A stretch of 64,000 nucleotides of DNA, taken from the NCBI RefSeq assembly GCF_051851475.1, contig NZ_JBPUSJ010000005.1, forward strand, positions 124,001 through 188,000, read 5' to 3'. A program made the position numbers and the translations under genes. The stretch is from Carboxylicivirga taeanensis (lineage in GTDB: Bacteria > Bacteroidota > Bacteroidia > Bacteroidales > Marinilabiliaceae). Of the stretch, positions 45,879 through 55,270 are shown piece by piece; position 1 is the stretch's first letter, and the number at the start of each line of letters is the position of its first letter. The notes beneath the pieces are model-generated. The model was not told the origin of the DNA and made no database searches. It saw nothing but the letters and a program-made list of their open reading frames with translations.

Positions 45879-48119
45879 CTAATTATTGTTTGCGGTATTG
45901 TGCAAAGGTAATGTAAAATAAAAAGTACTGCCTTTCTCCAATTCACTTTCGGCCCATATTGTGCCTTTGTTAATCTCAACAAACTCCTTGCACAGCACCA
46001 GTCCAATGCCAGTGCCTTTTTCATTGAGAGTGCCTTTGGTACTAAATGTTGAGTCGACCATAAAAAGTTTCTCGAGGTGTTCTTGTCGGATGCCCACGCC
46101 CGAGTCGGCCACCGATACCTCAATCATGTTATTTTTAATGCTGGCCGTAACATAGATAACGCTTCCGATGCGCGAAAACTTGATGGCATTACTAATGAGG
46201 TTTCTCAGCACCGTGTTGTAAAGATTCTCATCGGCCCAGGCAATGAGGTTACGTTGGATTTTCGGACTGATAACGATGTCTTTTTCTTCGGCACTCAGGC
46301 GCAATAGCGATACGATGTTATGCGTTTGTATGGAAATATCCAGTTGGCTGGGCTGGTATTCGGTGGTGCCCAACTGTGTGCGCGACCATTGCAGCAGGTT
46401 TTCAACCAGGCCAAGCAGGCGTTTGGTTGAGTTGTGAATGATGTGTGAATATTCAATTACTTCTTTCGTGTTTTTCGATTCCGCATTAAGCGTAAGTATT
46501 TCGGCAAAGCCCATCAGTGAACTAAAAGGGCTCTTCAGATCGTGAGCTATAATGGAGAAAAACTTATCCTTTGTGGCGTTAAGTCGCTTTAGCTCTTCAT
46601 TTTTCAGCTTGAGTAAGCGCTCTGTTTTTTGGCGACTTCTGTAGCTCAATACCAGTATGATAATCACAATCAATAAAAAAGCGGTAATAATCAGGTAGGT
46701 TGTGCGGCTGTTGCGCACCATTTGCAGGCTGGCTGTTTTTGTGATGTTATCCTGTTGGAGAAGAGATATTTGCTCTTCTTTATTAAGCAGTTTATAGACT
46801 GCATCCATACGGGCACTGCTAAGCATGGCCTGCTCATCAGTAATGGAGTCTTTTAGTGCGGCATATTTAGTTTTATAATCCAGCGCCTCTCTATAGTTGG
46901 CCTGTTGGCTGTGCCATTTGGCAAAGGTATCGTAGCACTTTGCTAAGAGCGCCTTTTCGTTTAATGATGTAGACAGCGCTAATGCCTGATTAAGGTATTC
47001 GGCCGATTGGGTGTAGTGTTTATTCACCAATAGTGTTTGTCCCAGGTGCAGATATGTTTCGGCTTTTAATGAGGGGTCGTCAAAGGTGAGCATTAATTTA
47101 AGCGCCTTCTCGAAATAGGATATGGCCTTGCTGTATTGTTCACCGGCCTGGTGTGCCCGGCCAATATTGACGTACGAAACAGCTATTTTTGAGCTGTCTC
47201 CTTCTTTTTTTTGTATGCGCAAAGAGGTCTGATAGTTTTCGATGGCCTGAAACACATTACCCATGTCAAGGTATACCTCACCTAAGTTATTGTAGCAGCT
47301 GCTAATGCCTTTTTTATCGCCTAAACGGGTGTAAATACCAAGTGCCTCCTGATAGTGCCGGATGGCTGTCTCCTTGTTTTTCAAGACACTATTAATATTG
47401 CCGATGTTATTGAGCAGAATGGCCCTGTTTTGTGCATCACTGTCCAGCTGGTTGAGTTCCAGGGCTTTTTCAAAGCATATAAGTGCTTCGTTGTATTGGG
47501 CCAGGTTGTTTAGAACAACGCCTTTATTGGTAAATCCTTTTCTCAGCAGTGGAGAGCTGTCTATAGTTTCGCCAATGGTTAAAACATGGTCGAAATGCTC
47601 AAGTGCCTGAGCGTAATTGCGCAGATACCAGTACATTGCTCCAAGGCTGTTGTGCGTGTTTCCCAGTTTTTCCAGCTCGTTGGTAGATGTAAAAAATGCT
47701 TTTGCCCGGTTAAAATGCTCAATGGCCTCCTGGTAATTATTGCTGGCATTGTCTATCCACCCAAGGTATTCCTCAGCAGTTCCTAAACCGGTCTGGTCTT
47801 CAATGTGTTCTTCGAATAGCAGCGCTTCTTTCAGGTACTTTTGGGCTTTATCATACAGTTTCTGATCGAAAAGAAGAACGCCCGCTTTTAAATAGATGTC
47901 AAACTTGACTGTTGCATCTTGTTCGGGAAAGACTGCCTCTGCAGCTTGTTCGCATAAGCTGATGACCTGCTGTCCTCCTTTGGTATTTTGTGCTTGTTTG
48001 ATTAGCTGGTAGGCCTTGTTTTGGCTGGCTGTTTCATTGGCTTCAGCAGAGACGGGCACGCATAGTAAGAAGAAAAGGGTCAGTGTTGCAAATTGAATGG
48101 TTGTAAGTTTGGCTATCAT
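45879..48119 (-). CDS. TPR-repeat sensor histidine kinase
   Basis: The 746-aa product has a signal peptide, about eight to nine TPR repeats in residues ~70-430 (for example SLGAMYWYLRNYAQALEHF), a coiled-coil stretch, one membrane helix (about 473-493), a HisKA domain with His526 in IIAHDLKSPF, and HATPase boxes NLISNAIKF, DSGVGI and GTGIGLVL. TPRs should lie in the periplasm and the kinase in the cytoplasm. This architecture is common in Bacteroidota. No response regulator is adjacent. Its position between xseA and xseB is unusual. Confidence 0.88.
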   Translation of the reverse strand: MIAKLTTIQFATLTLFFLLCVPVSAEANETASQNKAYQLIKQAQNTKGGQQVISLCEQAAEAVFPEQDATVKFDIYLKAGVLLFDQKLYDKAQKYLKEALLFEEHIEDQTGLGTAEEYLGWIDNASNNYQEAIEHFNRAKAFFTSTNELEKLGNTHNSLGAMYWYLRNYAQALEHFDHVLTIGETIDSSPLLRKGFTNKGVVLNNLAQYNEALICFEKALELNQLDSDAQNRAILLNNIGNINSVLKNKETAIRHYQEALGIYTRLGDKKGISSCYNNLGEVYLDMGNVFQAIENYQTSLRIQKKEGDSSKIAVSYVNIGRAHQAGEQYSKAISYFEKALKLMLTFDDPSLKAETYLHLGQTLLVNKHYTQSAEYLNQALALSTSLNEKALLAKCYDTFAKWHSQQANYREALDYKTKYAALKDSITDEQAMLSSARMDAVYKLLNKEEQISLLQQDNITKTASLQMVRNSRTTYLIITAFLLIVIIILVLSYRSRQKTERLLKLKNEELKRLNATKDKFFSIIAHDLKSPFSSLMGFAEILTLNAESKNTKEVIEYSHIIHNSTKRLLGLVENLLQWSRTQLGTTEYQPSQLDISIQTHNIVSLLRLSAEEKDIVISPKIQRNLIAWADENLYNTVLRNLISNAIKFSRIGSVIYVTASIKNNMIEVSVADSGVGIRQEHLEKLFMVDSTFSTKGTLNEKGTGIGLVLCKEFVEINKGTIWAESELEKGSTFYFTLPLHNTANNN

Positions 48120-48175
48120 TGGAGTGCGTTAAAAGCAATAAGTGCTACAAAATATAAAAAGCATGTAAAAAAATG

Positions 48176-49561
48176 TTATTTTTTGTGACTTATTTTTTCA
48201 ACACGGCTGATTATTTCTCCTTCATGCAGCTGAGTTCGAAGTTGAGATCCCACGGGGATGTCATCCAGTTTTTTGACAAGCTTGTTTTCCAGATAGGTTA
48301 ATGAGTAGCCTCGCTTTAAAACTTCGTGCGGGTTGCTCAGCTGAGCAGTTCGTTCGGCCAGTTTTAGTTTTTGCTTTTGATTTTTAATAAAGGCGTTTAC
48401 CTCCAGCTTAAGGCGGGTTTGCAGAAAATGTTGATGTTGAGTATTGCTGCGCAGCTGCTTTTTTGTGAGGTAATGAACCGACTCTTTGACATGCGAAAAA
48501 AAGGAGCTTTGTTTATCAAAATACGAGCGAACGGAAAAATCAAGGCGATGAGCCGTATCGATTTGAAACTGCTTTTTTTTGCCCAGCGCCTGTCTAACGA
48601 CCGGGTGGAAACGCTGAGCGGCCAATTCCAGGCGGTGAGATTCGTTGTTTACCAGCTGCCTGATTTCTGAAACAAACTGTTCCTGTAAATCCAGCAGATA
48701 GGCGTCGAACAGGCCGACGCGCTCAATAATGAATTCGGCCACTGCCGTTGGTGTTTTCAGGCGTGTGTGTGCAACCATGTCAGCCACTGATTCATCGCGT
48801 TCGTGGCCAATACCGGTAAGTACCGGAAGGGGAAACTGAGCAATGTTCAGTGCCAAATCATAGCTGTCGAAACACATCAGGTCGGAGCTGGAGCCTCCGC
48901 CTCGAATAATAACGACTGCATCAAACAGGTTCTCGTGGGCATATATTTTTTCAAGAGCCGCGATGATGGAATATTCGGCTCCATCCCCTTGCATAATGGC
49001 CGGGAATAGTTTGTGGTATATTTTATACCCATCACTATTGGCATCAATCTGGTTCACAAAATCTTCGTAACCTGCTGCTGTAGGCGATGAAATAACTGCC
49101 AGGGTTTGTGGTACCTGCGCCAGTTCGAGCTCTTTATTCATTTCCATCACGCCATCTTCTCGCAGCTGCTGAATCACTTCGAGCTTTCTGCGCGCAATGT
49201 CACCAAGGGTAAAAGTCGGGTCAATATCTTTGATGTTGAGGCTGTAACCGTAAACCTCCTGAAACTCAACGGTAACCTTGACCAGTATTTTTAGTCCCAC
49301 GTTCAGCGTTTGCTTAGTCGTTGTTTCAAAATACGGTTTCAGCATCCGGAAGGTAAAGGCCCAGATGGTGGCTCTTGCTTTGGCTTTAATTTGATCTGAA
49401 TCGCTGTCTTTTTCGATGAGCTCCAGGTAGCAATGCCCGCTTCTCACTGTTCTTATTTCGCTAATTTCAGCAATCACCCAATAGCTTGAAGGAAAGGCCT
49501 CTTTTAACTGTGCTTTAATATTGGTGTTGAGTTCAAATAAGCTAAGGTGTTTCTGATGCAT
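48176..49561 (-). CDS. xseA: Exodeoxyribonuclease VII large subunit
   Basis: The 461-aa product has the N-terminal OB-fold (SYWVIAEISEI, GHCYLELIEKD), the catalytic exonuclease domain with VISSPTAAGYEDF, VIIRGGGSSSDLMCFD and GIGHERDESVADMVAHTRLKTPTAVAE, and C-terminal coiled coils. It forms ExoVII with XseB, degrading single-stranded DNA to oligonucleotides. The gene starts 4 bp after the stop of the subtilase gene and belongs to the five-gene minus-strand operon. Confidence 0.94.
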   Translation of the reverse strand: MHQKHLSLFELNTNIKAQLKEAFPSSYWVIAEISEIRTVRSGHCYLELIEKDSDSDQIKAKARATIWAFTFRMLKPYFETTTKQTLNVGLKILVKVTVEFQEVYGYSLNIKDIDPTFTLGDIARRKLEVIQQLREDGVMEMNKELELAQVPQTLAVISSPTAAGYEDFVNQIDANSDGYKIYHKLFPAIMQGDGAEYSIIAALEKIYAHENLFDAVVIIRGGGSSSDLMCFDSYDLALNIAQFPLPVLTGIGHERDESVADMVAHTRLKTPTAVAEFIIERVGLFDAYLLDLQEQFVSEIRQLVNNESHRLELAAQRFHPVVRQALGKKKQFQIDTAHRLDFSVRSYFDKQSSFFSHVKESVHYLTKKQLRSNTQHQHFLQTRLKLEVNAFIKNQKQKLKLAERTAQLSNPHEVLKRGYSLTYLENKLVKKLDDIPVGSQLRTQLHEGEIISRVEKISHKK

Positions 49562-49565
49562 GGTA

Positions 49566-51164
49566 TTAGCGGCTTTTAATCACTTTAACGTGTTGCTTTG
49601 TGTGTTTGTTTGCAATGGTAACAATATATATTCCATTGGCCAGTGCTGCGGCTTCAGGAATGCGAATGACGGATGCATTCTGAAAGGTATTTTGGTACTT
49701 AAGGTTGCCAAGGACATCTACAATTGAAATGGTAATACGTGCCTCCAGTGGCCCTTTTAGTACCAGTTGCTTGTTAAACGGGTTGGGCGCAGCGTGCCAT
49801 TTCGTTGGAAGTTCATCCGGGCCCTGGCCGGCCTTGGCAAAATTCGGAATGCCATAGCCCAGCTCATTGTTTGGCTGAGCGTGTAAATGCCCGCTGTCCA
49901 TTATCAGCTGCCTGATTTGCTCGGCACTTTTTTCGGGAAAGGATTGCCACAGGCAGGCTGCCAGTCCGCTAATAAGCGGGGTGGAAAAAGAGGTGCCATT
50001 TCCGCGGCTGATGCCGCCTGCCTCATTTTGCACGGCAACGGCCACTCCCAGGGCACTCACTTCTGGTTTTATCCGTCCGTCGGGGGTAGGGCCAACGGAT
50101 GAAAAGGCGGCCCGCGTGCTGTCCATTTCAATGGCGCCCACCGCCAGGCATTGCTGCGCATCGGCTGGTACGCCTATGTAACGCCAGGGGCTGTTTCCTT
50201 CGTTGCCGCCACTGGTAATAACAAGCATCCCTTTTGATGATGCAATATCCGAAGCGCGGGAGGCTCTGCTGCCCGCATTCATGTCTGCATAGGTATAGCT
50301 GGTGGAGGGAGCATCAAACTCGTAATAACCGAGTGAAGTGCTGATAATATCAACGCCGGCACTATCGGCCAATTCGGCAGCACAAACCCAATAGTCGGGT
50401 TCAATGGGGTGCTCGGAGCCGGCATCTTCGGTGCGTAATAGCCAAAAGGCGGCATCGGGTGCGGTTCCGTAATACTGGTGGGATTGCTGGCCGGCCAGTA
50501 TGGATAGTACGTACATCCCGTGGGCATCTTCGGTGAAGAGGTCGGCGTTGGGCTGCACAAAATCTTTAGTCCCCAGTATTTGTCCTGCGTCCCACAGGTG
50601 CTGGGTTAAAGGGAGCTCATTGGCTTTGTAAAAACCGGCATCAATCACCGCAATATGCAGGCCCTTACCCGTATAACCGGCCTGGTGCAGGTAGTGCCCG
50701 TTAACGGTGCTTACCTGTTGCCAGGCCTCGCCATAAATGGCATTCGACAAGCTTTTTAACGAGGGGTAGCTTGGTTCCAGTTTATGGCTGGTTCCGGCAG
50801 TTGCGGATGGTTTGGTTTTTTCAACCGTTCTGATAAATGATACACGGTGCAGGGTATCCATCATTTCGCCATTAGGGCTAAAAACAATGGCCCCGTTGAG
50901 CCACTTGGTGGTGTAACGAACGTCAATGCCGGCCTTAATTAAGCTGTCGGTATATACCGTGCTAACCGGCAGATCGTTCTCCACAAGCGGGATGTTTTGT
51001 CTGATGCGCCTTTGAATGGCTCGTGGCGACAAAAAAGATTCGGGTTTATCAATGGCGTAGGGCGAGCCGTTTTTATCGGTAAATGAAACGAAATAGCCAT
51101 CCTGTGCATGCGTCTGAATAAGACACAACAGTAACAGGGCTAGGGCTGGCACGCGTTTCAACAT
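49566..51164 (-). CDS. S8 subtilisin-like protease with T9SS sorting domain
   Basis: The 532-aa product has a signal peptide, a propeptide-like region (about 22-140), and the subtilase catalytic triad Asp175 (VIDAGF), His215 (EDAHGMYV) and Ser392 (GTSFSTP). The last ~80 residues (PNPFNKQLVLKG ... ANGIYIVTI) form a T9SS type A sorting domain, so the protease is probably secreted across the outer membrane. It lies between the MORN protein gene (5 bp gap) and xseA (4 bp gap). Confidence 0.9.
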   Translation of the reverse strand: MLKRVPALALLLLCLIQTHAQDGYFVSFTDKNGSPYAIDKPESFLSPRAIQRRIRQNIPLVENDLPVSTVYTDSLIKAGIDVRYTTKWLNGAIVFSPNGEMMDTLHRVSFIRTVEKTKPSATAGTSHKLEPSYPSLKSLSNAIYGEAWQQVSTVNGHYLHQAGYTGKGLHIAVIDAGFYKANELPLTQHLWDAGQILGTKDFVQPNADLFTEDAHGMYVLSILAGQQSHQYYGTAPDAAFWLLRTEDAGSEHPIEPDYWVCAAELADSAGVDIISTSLGYYEFDAPSTSYTYADMNAGSRASRASDIASSKGMLVITSGGNEGNSPWRYIGVPADAQQCLAVGAIEMDSTRAAFSSVGPTPDGRIKPEVSALGVAVAVQNEAGGISRGNGTSFSTPLISGLAACLWQSFPEKSAEQIRQLIMDSGHLHAQPNNELGYGIPNFAKAGQGPDELPTKWHAAPNPFNKQLVLKGPLEARITISIVDVLGNLKYQNTFQNASVIRIPEAAALANGIYIVTIANKHTKQHVKVIKSR

Positions 51165-51168
51165 GGGC

Positions 51169-52023
51169 TTATCTTAAATACAAGTCTGGATTGTTTTGTA
51201 GTTTTTCCGGGTCTTTTAAGGTTGCTTTGTTCTGTTCGTATGCCGCCTGTTCTTCAGCTCTTTTCTGCTCAATTACTTCGGGGTTCAGAAGCTGGCCATC
51301 GTCGTATTTAAGGCGGTAATTGATTGTTCCGTCGGCATGGTAGAACAGCCATTCGCCATCTTCCTTGTCGTTGTGGTAGTTGGCATCAATCTCCAGCTGT
51401 CCGTTGTCGAAATAATGCAGGTATTTTCCGTGTAGCTGGTCGTTAATGTATTGGGTTTTCAGGCGCAGCGTCCCATTCTCATAATACTTAAGCCATTCAC
51501 CATCTTTTTGTCCATGCTTCCAGCTGATGGTTTCGGCAACCGTTCCATTGGGGTAATACACCGTGTATTGGCCGTGCGACCGGCCATTGACATACTCCTC
51601 GGTTGCCACCACCAATTGCTTGGGGCCATAATACGTCCAGGTGCCTGCTTTTTGGCGCCCCAGGTAACTTCCCGTGGAGGTGAGCTCGCCATTTTCATCA
51701 AACAGTTGCGCTTTCCCCTCTTTTCCTTCTTGATCATAAATAATTTCTACACTTAGCTGGCCGTTGGGGTAGTAGCGGGTGTAGCTCCCAACCGGTTTAT
51801 CATTTTTAAAGGTGGCTTTGTACAATACGGAGCCATCGGTGTAGCGCTTTTCCCAGGGGCCTTGCTTCAGACCATTGGCATCGGTTTGGTTATAGTTGTA
51901 GGGGATGGGCGTAACCTGCTTCTTCTTAGCCGGTATTTTGTTCCCAAACACATCGGTTTGACCAGTGGCTGTAGCAGCGGCTACCAGTAAAGCTATCGAA
52001 AGAAGAAAGAACTTCAGTCTCAT
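51169..52023 (-). CDS. Secreted MORN/YwqK-type repeat protein
   Basis: The 284-aa product has a signal peptide and about six to seven ~23-residue repeats of the W-x-x-Y-(Y/F)-x-NG type (for example GPWEKRYTDGSV and GEWLKYYENGT), the toxin-antitoxin YwqK-like MORN variant. These repeats are common in secreted Bacteroidota proteins, and their role is not known. It is the first gene of the minus-strand operon to xseB. A TATTTTTG box on the minus strand (52102-52109) could be its promoter. Confidence 0.8.
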   Translation of the reverse strand: MRLKFFLLSIALLVAAATATGQTDVFGNKIPAKKKQVTPIPYNYNQTDANGLKQGPWEKRYTDGSVLYKATFKNDKPVGSYTRYYPNGQLSVEIIYDQEGKEGKAQLFDENGELTSTGSYLGRQKAGTWTYYGPKQLVVATEEYVNGRSHGQYTVYYPNGTVAETISWKHGQKDGEWLKYYENGTLRLKTQYINDQLHGKYLHYFDNGQLEIDANYHNDKEDGEWLFYHADGTINYRLKYDDGQLLNPEVIEQKRAEEQAAYEQNKATLKDPEKLQNNPDLYLR

Positions 52024-52110
52024 GTTAAATTACTTTTATAATTGAAATAATCCTGAGTGAAAATACTCGTTAATGGTTACTCAGATTTGAACATCAAGTT
52101 TCAAAAATAT

Positions 52111-52142
52111 AAAAAAAAGTCCCCTCGGGAGGCGACTTTTTT
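52111..52142 (-). terminator. Intrinsic terminator after the HU-like gene
   Basis: The stem pairs AAAAAAGTC with GACTTTTTT and an inner CCTC with GAGG, with T/A runs at both ends. It lies about 120 bp after the HU-like gene stop and separates it from the MORN-subtilase-xseA operon. Confidence 0.8.
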
Positions 52143-52263
52143 AGAATTTATTGATGTACTGCCCAGGTGTAGGCCAATTGCTTTATGTTTGGTATGTAAC
52201 AGTCTGCAAAATTAAGGGGCAGGCAATCAATGCAGTGATTCACTCGTGAACCATCCATTGCTT

Positions 52264-52647
52264 TTAAGCTTTCTCGTACTTAGCAGCCTTGAGGGTTTCT
52301 TTTACTTTTACACTTGGCTGGAAGCTTACTTTGCAGTTTTTAATCAGCGCCTTGCTAAAGTCCTCTTCGGTGTCGGTACCTTCGCTGGAGATGCTGACCT
52401 GCAGGCGGCCAAGATCGCCCATTTCAACCGTGGCCCCTGCGGTTAAAAACTCCGGAATTACCCTGGATAAGGCCGTTAAGGTTGTTAGGGTATCCAGCTC
52501 ATTAACGGGCGATATCTCCGAGATACGTTTGGCCAGGGTTTCGAGGGTGACGTTGCGTGGGCGCACAATAGTGGCGTAGTGCTTTTTCGGTAATTCTGGT
52601 TGTCTGGGGTTGCCCCGCGTAATGATTTTGAATTTAATAATTGACAT
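52264..52647 (-). CDS. HU-family DNA-binding protein (Bacteroidetes HU-HIG type)
   Basis: The 127-aa product follows the long HU-like family of Bacteroidota: MSIIKFKIITRGNPRQPE start, ETLAKRISEIS helix, LTTLTALSRVIPEFL second helix and GDLGRLQVSIS beta arm. It should bind DNA or act as a nucleoid protein; it is longer than classical HU (~90 aa) and more acidic at its C-terminal part. It is a single-gene unit with its own terminator. Just upstream lies a 22-bp tandem repeat. Confidence 0.82.
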   Translation of the reverse strand: MSIIKFKIITRGNPRQPELPKKHYATIVRPRNVTLETLAKRISEISPVNELDTLTTLTALSRVIPEFLTAGATVEMGDLGRLQVSISSEGTDTEEDFSKALIKNCKVSFQPSVKVKETLKAAKYEKA

Positions 52648-52758
52648 ACGTTTTAAAATTTATGGTTATTGATTTAGTTGCAGCCGTTGCTGCAGATAGA
52701 AAAATCGGTTTGGTTATCTGGTTGTTATAAAGTCTGCAGGGCCATTCAAAAAATCATC

Positions 52759-52846
52759 AAGAGACTTTCTGAAAAGTGTCAGGACACTTTTTGAAAAGTA
52801 ACAAGACACTTTTAGAAAAGTAGCAAGAGACTTTTTGAGGGGACTG
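52759..52846. repeat. Four 22-bp tandem repeats ahead of the HU-like gene
   Basis: Four consecutive 22-bp units of the form AAGAGACTTTTTGAAAAGTN... start at 52759, 52781, 52803 and 52825, with a few differences each; the last is least like the others. Each unit holds CTTTTTGAAAAG, itself a small inverted repeat. The period is not a multiple of three, so they are not a protein repeat. Confidence 0.75.
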
Positions 52847-53426
52847 GTATGTCGGGCGAAAAAACTTCTGTGTGCATATTGGTTATGTGTTTGGTTTTTT
52901 GGTTTTTGCAAGGCGTAAATAAGGGCCTCTAATCTATTAATAGCAGAAAACGAAAATAGTAACATAAAAAATAATCAACCGTTAGTTTGAGTGTATTTGT
53001 AAAGTGATAATAATTAAGTATATAGAGTGGAAAAATTCTTATAAAATTAATTGAGGGTGTGTAATAGCTGTTTGGCGAAGGTGTAAGACACACCACATAA
53101 GATGCAAGATGATTGATGGGACCTAAAAATGCAGGGGAGACTTAATACGCCTGCTACAGGCCGGGCGGGTAAACAAGCAAGGTGCATCAGCACCTGATTT
53201 ACAGTGAGGCACCAACTACGTAATTCCCTTTATTAACACTAATAATATTTATCAACTCCACCCTTGTGGATTAAACAAAATATTTAATTTAGCATTGGCT
53301 AAACGGGATAGCTGCCACCCTTAACTGTTGATGTAGCAAATATATTGGGCAGAAGGGTGGGGATGGAGAGTAGTTACAAGCAACCAAATTCAAATAGCAC
53401 AAAAGGAATAATCTTAAATAAAAATA
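52847..53426. other. Intergenic entry region of the plus-strand accessory array
   Basis: No gene is convincing here. The stretch 53040-53220 contains GC-richer, hairpin-prone sequence, such as AGGTGC-ATCA-GCACCT at 53180-53195. A longer stem, CCACCCTT at 53315-53322 with AAGGGTGG at 53353-53360, lies near 53.3 kb, and GATAGCTGCCAC at 53307-53318 resembles the motif seen at 56885 and 61112. The flanking genes change strand across this region. Confidence 0.4.
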
Positions 53427-53843
53427 ATGGCTAAGAAAGTAATTTTTAAAGTTCATGGACACGGAGAGCTAAATGGCAATTACAAAATTGATATAGAAAA
53501 AGAAATGGATTCAGAATTAGCCTATAAGCTTCGTTCAAAGAACAATTTAATCCAATTTGTAAAACAAGAATGTCCAGGTATAAAAATCAAAGAAAATTCG
53601 CTTGGCTATAAGATTAATCCTCTGGTGGATACAAATGTTGTAAATGCTAAAAAAGCAAATGAGAAAAAAAAGAAATCTAAATCTCAAATGTCATCTTCGA
53701 AAACAATTAGTTTGAAAAATATCAATAAGAAGAAAATTATTGGAGGTGCTATAGCTGCGGCAGTAATCGTACCTATCGTAAAAGAAGTTGTTGAGAATGT
53801 AATTGATGAAGTTAAAGAAGTCATCAATAAATCGAAAAATTAA
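53427..53843 (+). CDS. Small hypothetical protein with C-terminal membrane helix
   Basis: The 138-aa product has a soluble N-terminal part (about 1-65), a Lys/Ser-rich linker, and a C-terminal hydrophobic helix (IIGGAIAAAVIVPIVKEV, about residues 104-121) followed by an amphipathic tail. I recognise no family. It is 2 bp ahead of the YkvA-like gene, so the three genes 53427-55270 probably act together. Confidence 0.55.
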   Translation: MAKKVIFKVHGHGELNGNYKIDIEKEMDSELAYKLRSKNNLIQFVKQECPGIKIKENSLGYKINPLVDTNVVNAKKANEKKKKSKSQMSSSKTISLKNINKKKIIGGAIAAAVIVPIVKEVVENVIDEVKEVINKSKN

Positions 53844-53845
53844 TA

Positions 53846-54712
53846 ATGAGTTTAAACATTAAATCAAAAGCCTTTGATAAACAAAAAGTACACGAACTGA
53901 CTATGTCAATCTTTAATGATTTTAAGGAGAAAGTTAACATTAATGATATTACAAAAATTAGTGAAAAGATTTCTTCAATGAATAAAGGGCCATTAAAGAC
54001 TGTATGGGAAAAGGTAGGTGTATTGTGGGAAGGCATTAAAGATAAGGAAGTTTCAATTGCTCAAAAAACGGTGCCAATTGGAGCATTAATGTATGTTATA
54101 ACACCGATTGATGCAATCCCAGATGTTGTTCCAATGCTTGGATTAAGTGATGATGCAACTGTTGTTGTTACTGCAGCATCCATGTTTGCTGCAATGGTGT
54201 ATAAAGTTGCTTCAGATTCATCGAGTCAAAAGAATGGCGATTCACTTATTGAAACATCAGGCGAAAGCACCCAAGAAGAAAAAATTGAAAGAGTAAAGGT
54301 GTTTATTTCATTGTTATCACATGCCGCATACTCTGACAATGAATTATCAGAAGATGAAGATAAAAAGTGTAAAGAAATTATAAATGATTATATATTTTCA
54401 GAAGAAGGTATTTTACCTGAATCAATGCTAGAATCTATTGATGTCCAAAGGGATATCATAGAAGATACAATTGCGAAAACATTTATAAAGCCTTTAAATA
54501 CCAATGAAATATTTAATTTCATAAATGATAATAATGAGTTTGTAGATTTATGGTATTTCTATGCCTTTTCTATAACAAATTCAGATAATCAAATTAATGA
54601 GCAAGAGCGTGAATTTCTAGATTATTTTTCAGAACAAGTTGGCTTATCAAAATTTGATAAAAATAAAATAGAACGAAGCTATAATAATGATTGGTTTACA
54701 AATAAAAATTAG
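53846..54712 (+). CDS. YkvA (DUF1232) and TerB-like two-domain protein
   Basis: The middle part (about residues 60-110) matches DUF1232: KTVPIGALMYVITPIDAIPD and MLGLSDDATVVVTA, with the typical 'I-x-PIDAIPD' core. The C-terminal ~130 residues follow the TerB-like pattern: a helix with YSDNELSEDEDKKC, and a later NSDNQINEQEREFLD (Asp-rich helix starts). The first 55 residues are unrecognised. Both folds are common in accessory genes and membrane-related functions but no precise role is known. It abuts the next gene with no gap. Confidence 0.68.
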   Translation: MSLNIKSKAFDKQKVHELTMSIFNDFKEKVNINDITKISEKISSMNKGPLKTVWEKVGVLWEGIKDKEVSIAQKTVPIGALMYVITPIDAIPDVVPMLGLSDDATVVVTAASMFAAMVYKVASDSSSQKNGDSLIETSGESTQEEKIERVKVFISLLSHAAYSDNELSEDEDKKCKEIINDYIFSEEGILPESMLESIDVQRDIIEDTIAKTFIKPLNTNEIFNFINDNNEFVDLWYFYAFSITNSDNQINEQEREFLDYFSEQVGLSKFDKNKIERSYNNDWFTNKN

Positions 54713-55270
54713 ATGGAGAATCCTGGTGAACATTTAGTTGGACAATACCTAAGAGAAATAAAAAAATGTGACTTTGTTGAGTATAATCTCCAAACAAAAT
54801 TTACCCAGGGGGAAATTGACGTGGTCGGCATTGATTCAGTAAAGAAAGAAGTTTTTATTTGTGAAGTTGCAACTCATTTGGAAACGGGACTACAATACAC
54901 CAAAAATAATAGACCTGACAATGTGAATCGGTTTGTTGATAAATTCACAAAAAATGTAAAATATGCACGTAAGAATTTTAGCGGTTATAAATGTCATTTT
55001 ATGTTATGGACTCCAATCATTAAAATACCGAAAAAAGAGAATGCGAAGAATAATCAATTAAATGATATTATTACAATAAAAAACACATTATTAGAACGAC
55101 AGAGTATAGACCTTGAACTTATCTATAACGAAAGTTATTTAGATTGTATAAATAAACTTAGAGCTAGAGCTAAAGAAACTTCTCAGGCATTAACATCGCC
55201 TATTTTGAGGTTTTTACAAATCGAAGAAAAACTGAAGCAGCATCTTCTAAATAAAAATGGCAGCTTGTAA
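54713..55270 (+). CDS. PD-(D/E)XK nuclease-like hypothetical protein
   Basis: The 185-aa product begins with a helix containing Glu6 (GEHLVGQYL) and continues EIDVVGID (Asp36) and FICEVATHL (Glu51), the order of a PD-(D/E)XK nuclease core. The Lys usually two residues after the Glu is Ala53 here, so the site is variant or inactive. The rest is not recognised. The stop codon lies inside the first attC-like element, as is usual at the end of integron cassettes. Confidence 0.5.
   Translation: MENPGEHLVGQYLREIKKCDFVEYNLQTKFTQGEIDVVGIDSVKKEVFICEVATHLETGLQYTKNNRPDNVNRFVDKFTKNVKYARKNFSGYKCHFMLWTPIIKIPKKENAKNNQLNDIITIKNTLLERQSIDLELIYNESYLDCINKLRARAKETSQALTSPILRFLQIEEKLKQHLLNKNGSL

Noticed and set aside
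52714..52965. 83-codon minus-strand ORF
   Set aside because: It is made mostly of the 22-bp repeats read through shifting frames and has no family-like features.
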